Shown piece by piece: positions 16,593 through 23,620 of a stretch of 61,328 bases of DNA. Both the position numbers and the translations under genes were made by a program. Origin of the DNA: a virus; IMG/VR virus record IMGVR_UViG_3300045972_000344, positions 1-61,328 of that record. The stretch is one strand, 5' to 3'. Positions within the stretch are counted from its first letter, which is position 1. The number at the start of each line of letters is the position of its first letter. The notes below the pieces were generated by a model that was given only the letters and a program-made list of their open reading frames with translations, had not been told where the DNA came from and did not search any database.

Positions 16593-19500
16593 TCATCCTT
16601 GAGCCTTGGCCCGGTGGTAGCTGGCTGCGGCGTGGTGGGCTTCCCAGGCTTTCTGGTGGCCCTCGTGCTTGTAGTCGGTGTCTTCGTTGGCCTGCTCGTG
16701 ACTCATCTCAGCGGCCATGTGGCTCATCTCGGCAGCGTGGTGGTCTTCCTTCGTCCCGGTCTGCTCTGCCTTGACGGACGCGGCGTGGGCGGTCTGGGAG
16801 TAGGGGAGCATCTGCTTCCCCGTCCTGCCCTTGGTGCCCTTGGCAGCGGCGAGCGCCCTGTCGTGGTGGGTCTCAGGCGGGGTGCGCGCCTGCATCGCGG
16901 CGACCTGCCCATCGTGGTAGGCGGCCTTCGTTTCGTGCTGCCCCCGGACCTCGCTGTCGTATTGGATCGCGGCGGCGTGGCGGTGAGCGGCTGCAGCCTC
17001 CTCGTGGACCTTGGCGCCTCCGGCCGGGGCGAGGGTGGTCCGGCTGGCCGACTCCGCCCGCTTGGCTCGGAGGTTGATTTCATCGTGCCCCTTCGCCATC
17101 TCGGCTCGGTGGTGCTCGATCTTGGTCCGGTGTGCATCGGCCTTCAGGAAGTGGTGGTCGGCAGGGTATTGGTTGGCATGCGCCGTGGTGCCCATCTTGG
17201 TCGCAGCCTCCCGCGCCTTCCCGTGGGCCTCGATGGCGAGGAGGTGCTTGGCGGCATGCTGATCGTGGGACTGGTAGTTGTCCTCCAGCTTGTGGGCATC
17301 GGCATGCTCGCTCAGGTGCCCGGCGATCTTGGTGGCGTGTTCATAGGTTCCCTGGTTCCCCGTGTTCTCTTTCGCGTGGTCGACCGACATTCCGAAGTGG
17401 CGGCTGGCCGCGTGGTAGTGCTCGCTGCCATTGCCCTCGGCATGCGCCTGGAGGTGAGCCTCCCCGGCCTTCTCGTGGAGCAGGGCGGCCTTGCCGTGGG
17501 CATCCTCGTATCCCGCCTCCCCGCGCGCATGGGCAGAAGTCTCGCGGCTGGCCTTGTCTGCAGCCCGGGTGTGGTCATCCGGGGTGGCGGCCGAAGCCTT
17601 CCCCTCCTGGTGGGCCTTGGTCTCGCGGTCTGCCATCTCCATGGCCTCCTCTCGGGTCTTCCCGTGGCCCAGGATGGCGCCGCCGGAGGAGACCGAGTGG
17701 ATGGGCTGGCCCGTGGAGTCCTCCCCCTCGGTGTGCCGCATCCCGTTCGGGAGTTCGGTCACGATGGGGGTCTTCTTCGCCCGGGCCGCCGGGGCGAGTT
17801 CGGCCGCCTTCTTCGCGTGGCTGGAGGCGTAGTGGCCGTGCAGGTTGGCTTGGTCCTCATGGCCCCGCTGCTGCCACGCCTCGGGGGCATGCTGGGCGGC
17901 GGTGCGGTGGGCCTCGGCTGCCTGCTTGTGCAGGTCAGCAGCAGCGGCATGCTCCTCGTGGCCCTTGCTGATCGAGTGGGATGTCGCCATGGTGGCGTTC
18001 TTGCTGATCGCGTTGGCCGCGTTCATGTGGGTGTCGTATCCCGAGACCTGGACCGTCTTCCCGCCCACCACCCGGGTGTGCTGCTCCACATGGGCCTTGG
18101 CGACCGTCTGCCCCTTGGGCCTGAATCGTTCGGCCACCTGGAAGTGCAGGTTCCTGGTTTCGGCGTGGCCCCGGGAGAATTCGACCGGGCCATTGTTGGC
18201 GAGGGTGTTGTGCATGTCTGAGGCTTTCCGGTGCGCCTCGTAGGCTGCCTGGATGTCCTCCTGCTTCCCCCCCCCGGATCGGACCTTCCCCGTCAGGACA
18301 TGGGCCGCGCTCGACTGGGCCTCGGCCGCCGCCTTCTGGGCCGGGTAGCTGGTAGCGCGCGCATTCCGCTCCGGCGCTGGGATCCGCAGGCGCCTGGACT
18401 CCGTGGCGTTCCCCTCGTGCGCGTCCGCGCGGCCGTCATGCTGAATGTGGGCCGCCGTGTGGTCGGTGTTCCGGTTGGCGGTCATGTCGTCAACCTGGGC
18501 CCTGGCGGCGGCCTTGTGCATCAGCGCGGCGTGTCGGTGGAGCCGGGCGGATTCGAGGTATTTCTTCTCGCTCCCGGGCCCGTATCCGACCTTGTCGTGA
18601 TCCACATCCCCGGCCCTGGCAGCCTCGCTGGCCCTGGTTGCGGAGGCGCGCTTGCTCTCGTAGGCGCTGACCTGGACGACCCGTCCGCCCTGGGTTCGGG
18701 TGTGAGCCGCGACCTCGGACTTCCCGAAATCCTGGCCCTCGACCCCGGGGGTGGCCGCATCCTTCAGGGCGCGAACCTCCTCCAGATGGGCAGTGGCCGC
18801 GTCCTCGTGGTGGCGGGCGATGGCGTGGTGGGCCTCGATGACCTCCGGCATGATGTCCATCCGGTTCGTGTGGTCCTTGGCCCGGTCCCGATGGGCGTTG
18901 GCTGCGGCGCGGTGGGCATTGAAGGCGCGGGCGTGGGAGAGGGGGGTGTTCTTTTCCCCTGCTCGGATCGTCTGGCTGTGGGCATGCTCGCTCGCCTGCC
19001 GGGCGGTTCCGTTCCCGTGCAGGTTCAGGCCGACCACCTTCTCCATCGCCATCGTGGCGTGGTCCCCGGCGTCCGGCTTCTCCATGCTCCGCTGGATCCG
19101 GGTGTGCTCATCGGCGAAGGAGTGATGACCCATGGCGGCCGTGGCGTGGTGCAGCCGGAGGGCATCGTCCGTGGATGCGGCGGCGGCGTGGTCGTGTTCC
19201 TGGGCAGCCTCCAGATGCATATGCGCGGCGTATGCATGCTGGTCGTTCTTTTCGACCCCCAGTTCCTCGTTCCCGTGGGCCTCCTCGGACGCAGCCAAGG
19301 CGTTGTCCGTGGCGGTGGCGGCCCGGGGATGGCTGCTCTGGTGGTTCATGACCTCGCCGTGATGGGTCCACATGCGGTTGAAATCGTAAGCCGCGACCTG
19401 GACGACCTTGCCGTTAACCGTTCGGGTGTGGCCCTCCACATGGGATTTCCCGATCTCCTCCTCATCGTCCTCATCCTTCTTCCGGTCCTTCTCATCCGGG

Positions 19501-20645
19501 TGCCCTTCGACCGCCAGAGCGGCGCCGCCCGTCTTCGTGGCGATGTCCGTGCCCCCGCCGAGGGAGGTCATGCAGCCCTCGCCCTTGGCGACAGTCTGGG
19601 TCTCGACCTTGGCCCCCTCGGCTTCCTGGGCCTTCTTCGCGTGGAAGGCGTGGAGTTCCATGTGGCGCATCGCCATCTGGCCGTGGTGCCCGTCTTCGGA
19701 GTCCTCGTGGGCCCCGTGCAGGGACATGTGGTGGTCGATGGCGTGGGCATGCAGCGCGGCGGCCTTTCCGTGGTCGCCCTTGGTCCCGGTCTTCACGGCC
19801 TGGGTGGTGGCCTTCTCTGCCTCCCCGCTCGCCATGGCCGCCCGCTTGACGGTCGGGTAGGGGAGAGGGCCCATGCCTGCCTTAAAGCTGGCTTCGTGAG
19901 CCTGGGCCTGGATCTCGTGGCCTTCGGCCTGCTCCTCGTGTCCGGCGCCCGGCTTGGCCTCAGCCGCCTTCGCATGAGCGGTGGCGGCCGCTTGGTGGGC
20001 CGCGACCTTGCTGTGGGAATCGTAGGCTTCCCCGGCCGTCCGCGTGGAGGTCTCAGCCTTCGTCTTCGCCCGGTTGTATTTCTCCTCCCCTCGGAGGCTG
20101 TTGGCCTCGCTCCGGTGGTAGGCGACCGCGTTCAGGTGGGACGCCTTCAGCTTGGCATGCTCCTCCCCGACCTCCGGCACATCCATGGGGTGCACCGCGT
20201 GAGCCTCCCCGTGCTGCTTGGCCGCCTCCTCGTGGGACGCGGCGGCGTTCTCGTGGCCCTCGGCCGTCTTCGTCCGCATCGCGTGGAAGGTGGCCCCGTG
20301 CGCCAGGGTGGTCTGCTTCATGGCCGCCGTTCGGGCGTTCTCGTATGCCTTCACATTGACCGTCTTCCCGTTGGCGAGGGTCCGGGTGTGCTGCCCGACC
20401 ATCCCCTTGGCGATCTCCTCCACGGCGCCCAGGATCTCCAGGGCCTTGCCCTCGTCCCCGCCCATGGCCTTGACCACCTCCTCGACCACTTCCATGGGGG
20501 TGACCCCCTCGGCCGCGCCATCGGTCAGGGCCTTGGCGAAGGCGATCCCTTCCGGCGTCTTGTCGAGGCCCCGCAGGTCTCGGAGGAAGGAGCGGGAAGC
20601 CTGAAGCTGCCCCGCCATGGTGAAGATCCGGGTTAGGTGGTTCAT
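16593..20645 (-). CDS. Giant His/Ala-rich helical repeat protein
   Basis: The product has 1350 residues dominated by Ala, His, Glu and Lys in an HxxAAxxH rhythm over long helices. Four copies of a short beta-type module with the consensus HTRxxxGKxVxVxxY begin near residues 83, 404, 645 and 852 and divide the protein into blocks. Single copies of the same module occur in the two large proteins encoded upstream on this strand. The N-terminal 80 residues are a normal acidic helical domain. CGGAGG supports the start at 20645. No enzyme motif is visible. The histidine content suggests metal binding or pH response; a packaged internal virion protein is inferred from context. Confidence 0.75.
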   Translation of the reverse strand: MNHLTRIFTMAGQLQASRSFLRDLRGLDKTPEGIAFAKALTDGAAEGVTPMEVVEEVVKAMGGDEGKALEILGAVEEIAKGMVGQHTRTLANGKTVNVKAYENARTAAMKQTTLAHGATFHAMRTKTAEGHENAAASHEEAAKQHGEAHAVHPMDVPEVGEEHAKLKASHLNAVAYHRSEANSLRGEEKYNRAKTKAETSTRTAGEAYDSHSKVAAHQAAATAHAKAAEAKPGAGHEEQAEGHEIQAQAHEASFKAGMGPLPYPTVKRAAMASGEAEKATTQAVKTGTKGDHGKAAALHAHAIDHHMSLHGAHEDSEDGHHGQMAMRHMELHAFHAKKAQEAEGAKVETQTVAKGEGCMTSLGGGTDIATKTGGAALAVEGHPDEKDRKKDEDDEEEIGKSHVEGHTRTVNGKVVQVAAYDFNRMWTHHGEVMNHQSSHPRAATATDNALAASEEAHGNEELGVEKNDQHAYAAHMHLEAAQEHDHAAAASTDDALRLHHATAAMGHHSFADEHTRIQRSMEKPDAGDHATMAMEKVVGLNLHGNGTARQASEHAHSQTIRAGEKNTPLSHARAFNAHRAAANAHRDRAKDHTNRMDIMPEVIEAHHAIARHHEDAATAHLEEVRALKDAATPGVEGQDFGKSEVAAHTRTQGGRVVQVSAYESKRASATRASEAARAGDVDHDKVGYGPGSEKKYLESARLHRHAALMHKAAARAQVDDMTANRNTDHTAAHIQHDGRADAHEGNATESRRLRIPAPERNARATSYPAQKAAAEAQSSAAHVLTGKVRSGGGKQEDIQAAYEAHRKASDMHNTLANNGPVEFSRGHAETRNLHFQVAERFRPKGQTVAKAHVEQHTRVVGGKTVQVSGYDTHMNAANAISKNATMATSHSISKGHEEHAAAADLHKQAAEAHRTAAQHAPEAWQQRGHEDQANLHGHYASSHAKKAAELAPAARAKKTPIVTELPNGMRHTEGEDSTGQPIHSVSSGGAILGHGKTREEAMEMADRETKAHQEGKASAATPDDHTRAADKASRETSAHARGEAGYEDAHGKAALLHEKAGEAHLQAHAEGNGSEHYHAASRHFGMSVDHAKENTGNQGTYEHATKIAGHLSEHADAHKLEDNYQSHDQHAAKHLLAIEAHGKAREAATKMGTTAHANQYPADHHFLKADAHRTKIEHHRAEMAKGHDEINLRAKRAESASRTTLAPAGGAKVHEEAAAAHRHAAAIQYDSEVRGQHETKAAYHDGQVAAMQARTPPETHHDRALAAAKGTKGRTGKQMLPYSQTAHAASVKAEQTGTKEDHHAAEMSHMAAEMSHEQANEDTDYKHEGHQKAWEAHHAAASYHRAKAQG

Positions 20646-20727
20646 CCCTGCCTCCGTATTCGGTGCCTCATTCTCCCACCTTCCCGAAAGATTGGCGGAT
20701 CTGGTATTTGGTCCTCACTCGAAATTA

Positions 20728-20744
20728 TGACTTGCGAAAAGTCA
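20728..20744. promoter_or_regulatory. Perfect inverted repeat, candidate operator
   Basis: TGACTT and AAGTCA flank five bases (GCGAA). The repeat covers the -35 box of the promoter of the deacetylase-like gene and lies in the divergent gap with the His-rich protein gene. A protein bound here would block that promoter and could also affect leftward transcription. Confidence 0.45.
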
Positions 20745-20759
20745 AGCGGGGGCTATACT
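20732..20759 (+). promoter_or_regulatory. Sigma-70-like promoter of the deacetylase-like gene
   Basis: TTGCGA (20732-20737) and TATACT (20754-20759) are separated by 16 bases. The predicted start near 20766 leaves a short leader with AAAGGAGC before the ATG at 20785. This is the best promoter match in the window. Confidence 0.6.
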
Positions 20760-20784
20760 TCTAAGTGCAAAGGAGCCCCACCCC

Positions 20785-21897
20785 ATGAAAAACGCCGCCC
20801 TCTCCATCCCCGTCTTCTACTCCCCGAAGCAGGCTGCCAAGAACGCCACCGCCTTCTCCCCGTCCGCCGGGAAGCCCGCCATCGTGGCCCAGGCCCTGCT
20901 CGACCGTGGGTTCGCCGTCACCATCAAGGCGCCCCGCCCCCTGCTGTTCTCCGAAATGGAGCGCGTCCACGGCACCCGCCATCTCATGGGGATCCTGGAC
21001 GGGACCATCTCCAACGGCTTCGGGAACAAGGATCTGGAAGTCGCCCGGACCCTCCCCTACACCACGGGCTCGATGCTCTCGGCTGCCCTGGCTGCCACCC
21101 CGGAAATGCCCGCCGTGTCGCTGTCGTCCGGGTTCCACCACGCTGGCTACACCAGCCCCTCCGGCTTCTGCACCTTGAATGGCCTCATGATCACCGCCGC
21201 CGCCCTGCTGTCCCAGAAGAAGGCCCGCCGGGTCGCCATCCTGGACTGCGATGCTCACTACGGGAATGGCACCGATGAAATCCTCCGCATGTTCCCCGCC
21301 CTGGCGAAGCACATCATCCACCGCACGGTCGGCCAGGGCTCGGTCCACCACTCCGCCTACCTCCAGAAGGTCGAGCGGTTCCTGTCCGAGATCCGGGACT
21401 TCGGCCCCGATGTGGTTCTCTACCAAGCGGGCGCCGATCCCCACGAGTGCGACCCCTTGGGCGGCTACATCAGCACCGATGAAATGCGCCAGCGGGACCG
21501 GATGGTCTTCGAGTGGGCCAAGAAGAACAAGGTCGCGCTCTGCTGGAACCTCGCGGGCGGCTACAACAAGGGTGGCGTCACCGGGATCGATCCGGTGCTG
21601 GCCCTCCACCTGAACACCTTCCGGGAAGCCTGCGCGGTCTACGGGCTCCCCGTCCCGGCCGAGATGGTGGTGGCTGCCCTCAGCCCGAGCGCCAAGGCTT
21701 CACGCAGCGCCTACTGGGACCAGGACTGGGACAACCAGGATCGCTCCTACGGCGGCCGCTACTCCCGGCGCGAATCCTCCCGGCGGGCCCAGCGGGTCTC
21801 CTCCCACGAGAATTGGAGCGGTGGCAAGGGCGCGAAGGAACTGGAGCAGCCCCGGCGCCTCAGTGAACGCTCGATGTTCGACCTGGACCGCTTCTAA
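20785..21897 (+). CDS. Histone-deacetylase-fold amidohydrolase
   Basis: The product has 370 residues. Zn-dependent enzymes of this arginase/deacetylase fold remove acetyl groups from lysine or polyamines. The expected active-site elements appear in order: GFHHAGYTSPSGFCTLNG near 116 (His pair and loop), LDCDAHYGNGT near 152 (metal-binding Asp and His), GADPHECDPLGG near 215 (second metal Asp), and AGGY near 257 (catalytic Tyr). About 70 residues past the core form an Arg/Ser-rich tail that could bind nucleic acid. The gene stands alone on the plus strand inside a leftward block, with its own promoter and ribosome site, and ends against a convergent gene. Histone substrates are unlikely in a bacterium; acetyl-lysine, acetylated polyamine or another amide is possible. 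Confidence 0.88.
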   Translation: MKNAALSIPVFYSPKQAAKNATAFSPSAGKPAIVAQALLDRGFAVTIKAPRPLLFSEMERVHGTRHLMGILDGTISNGFGNKDLEVARTLPYTTGSMLSAALAATPEMPAVSLSSGFHHAGYTSPSGFCTLNGLMITAAALLSQKKARRVAILDCDAHYGNGTDEILRMFPALAKHIIHRTVGQGSVHHSAYLQKVERFLSEIRDFGPDVVLYQAGADPHECDPLGGYISTDEMRQRDRMVFEWAKKNKVALCWNLAGGYNKGGVTGIDPVLALHLNTFREACAVYGLPVPAEMVVAALSPSAKASRSAYWDQDWDNQDRSYGGRYSRRESSRRAQRVSSHENWSGGKGAKELEQPRRLSERSMFDLDRF

Positions 21898-22085
21898 TCC
21901 TCGGCCTGCAGTTCTTCGGCGTGGAGGCATGTGGCCTTCGCCACCGCGAGCACCAGACAGTTGATCGCCTGCTCGGGCGTCCAAATTCCCACAGGGGGGT
22001 CAGCGATGGCCCCCTTGAGGTCGTTAACCGCGAGGACCACGCCCTGCTCTGCTTTGATCTTTTCGATGGCGGCTTGGGCGCTCAT
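21894..22085 (-). CDS. Hypothetical small protein
   Basis: The product has 63 residues: an acidic, Ala-rich protein with a hydrophobic central helix (AINCLVLAVAKATC). Its start overlaps the stop of the GNAT-like gene as ATGA and its stop overlaps the end of the deacetylase-like gene by four bases. The tight packing supports a real gene. Function unknown. Confidence 0.55.
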   Translation of the reverse strand: MSAQAAIEKIKAEQGVVLAVNDLKGAIADPPVGIWTPEQAINCLVLAVAKATCLHAEELQAED

Positions 22086-23617
22086 GCTGATCTCCGGGCT
22101 GCTTTGGCCTTCGTGTATTTAAGCATGCGTTGTAGGTGGCGGTCATCCCCCACCAGGAACCGACCACCGAAGTTCGTTCCAGGCATGAAGAACTGGCCGA
22201 GGGGATGGTCCGCGACCTCCCACTGGGCGTAGTTGTTCGTCTTCGCCACGAGGGCCTCGAATTCCCGGCGCTTGGTGGGGTTCGCCCAGATCGCCTTGGC
22301 CTCCTGCGCCTGCTGCAGCTTGTGGGCACTCGACCGCATCTTGGCTTGGTTCCCGGCGCTCGTGGCGGCCTGCAGTTCCCGCTGCCGCTTGACGATGTGC
22401 TGGTCGAAGTCGATCTGGGAATAGCGGGCCTGGATCTGGCTCTGCTGCGACCGCCAGCAGGAATTGTCCCTCGGCACGAACCCGTATCGGCTCCAGGCGA
22501 ACCCGCCCCCGCCGCAGGCCGCCGTCACATCGGCGTGGTGAAGGCCCCATGCCCGGTAGTAGTCCATCGAGTGGGCCAGGAACGCCTCGCTGTAACCCGA
22601 CCCCTGGACCGAATCGTCCGTGATCAGGTAGGCGTGGTAAACCGATTTTTCGGCCGGGTTGCTGAAATTGAAATTGCGCTGAAAGGTTCCGATCTTGCCG
22701 GGAAGGGCCGGGTCTCCGCCGAAGCTCAGGCTTGACGAACTCCCGTCAAATGCCAGCTTCAGCCCTGGCCCCCAAGGCACAAAGCAATCCTCGATCCACT
22801 GCCGAATGTCGCTCTTGCAGTGCAGATTCCAGCCGTTGATGAAGCCGTCCGTGAACCTGAAGGTCATCCCCCTGGCTGCGCACTCCCGGGTCACTGCATC
22901 GCAGATTGCCCTGCTGAGGGGTTCGGTCTGGGGGATCGGGTTCCCACCGAACATGCCGCCCGCGACTCGGACGGCGCCGAACAGCTTGGCGAATTCATCG
23001 TCAATGTCGGATTCAGAGGCTCCCGGGGTCTCCAGGCGCTGCCCGAAGATGCTGGCGAACTGGTCATCCGTCTCGGTCTCCGTGGGCCCGGTCGCAACCG
23101 GGGCACTTTGGGCCACGGCGGGGGCCACGGCGGGCGCGGGGGTGGCGAGTGGGACCACGGGCCGGGCAGGGGCCGTGCGCGCCCTGGTGGGCCTCACGGG
23201 CGCCGCTGCCATCGGGACGGTGTTCACGGTGGGAGGGGGTGCCTCCTGGCTGAACCCGCCATGGAAGGCCACGGCGTTCAGGAGGGCCCGGGCGTCCTGC
23301 GCGGTCTCGAAGTCCAGCACATCGTAGGCGCCTTGGCGGCCGTGGTGGTTCCCGCCTGCCCGGGTCCGGGTGTAGCGGATGCCGTGCCTGTCGGCGAGCC
23401 TCATCAGTTCTCGGGTGTCCGCCCCGTTGGTGGACCGGATCCGGGTGGGCCTCCCGTCCACGATGGTCGACCGCTCGTGAAGGTGGGCCTCCCGGCTGGT
23501 GGCCGCGATGGCGTGGTTCGCGTGGTAGTCGTGGACGAAGATCACCTTGCCGTTGACCACCCGGTAGTGGGCGTTCGTGTGGCGGTTCTCCTGGTGGGTG
23601 GCGGCGACAGCGGGCAT
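22082..23617 (-). CDS. Multidomain protein with GNAT-like acetyltransferase domain
   Basis: The product has 511 residues. The N-terminal 110 residues hold one copy of the beta-type module (AHYRVVNGKVIFVHDY) and a segment ending GGNHHGRQGAYDVLDF, shared with the next protein upstream. A Pro/Ala linker follows (about 120-185). Residues about 235-400 resemble GNAT acetyltransferases: QGSGYSEAFL (acetyl-CoA loop), YYRAWGLHHADVTA, and GGFAWSRYGFVP. Similar GNAT-like units occur in phage capsid-associated multidomain proteins. The C-terminal 100 residues are a basic helical region. It overlaps the small gene at 21894-22085 and starts three bases after the upstream stop. The acetylation target is unknown. 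Confidence 0.65.
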   Translation of the reverse strand: MPAVAATHQENRHTNAHYRVVNGKVIFVHDYHANHAIAATSREAHLHERSTIVDGRPTRIRSTNGADTRELMRLADRHGIRYTRTRAGGNHHGRQGAYDVLDFETAQDARALLNAVAFHGGFSQEAPPPTVNTVPMAAAPVRPTRARTAPARPVVPLATPAPAVAPAVAQSAPVATGPTETETDDQFASIFGQRLETPGASESDIDDEFAKLFGAVRVAGGMFGGNPIPQTEPLSRAICDAVTRECAARGMTFRFTDGFINGWNLHCKSDIRQWIEDCFVPWGPGLKLAFDGSSSSLSFGGDPALPGKIGTFQRNFNFSNPAEKSVYHAYLITDDSVQGSGYSEAFLAHSMDYYRAWGLHHADVTAACGGGGFAWSRYGFVPRDNSCWRSQQSQIQARYSQIDFDQHIVKRQRELQAATSAGNQAKMRSSAHKLQQAQEAKAIWANPTKRREFEALVAKTNNYAQWEVADHPLGQFFMPGTNFGGRFLVGDDRHLQRMLKYTKAKAARRSA

Positions 23618-23620
23618 GGT

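Noticed and set aside
18231-20636. An 801-codon plus-strand frame opposite the His-rich protein
   Set aside because: Its Gly/Val/Leu-rich reading is the mirror of the His/Ala codons of the minus-strand gene. The minus frame has a ribosome site and repeated modules.
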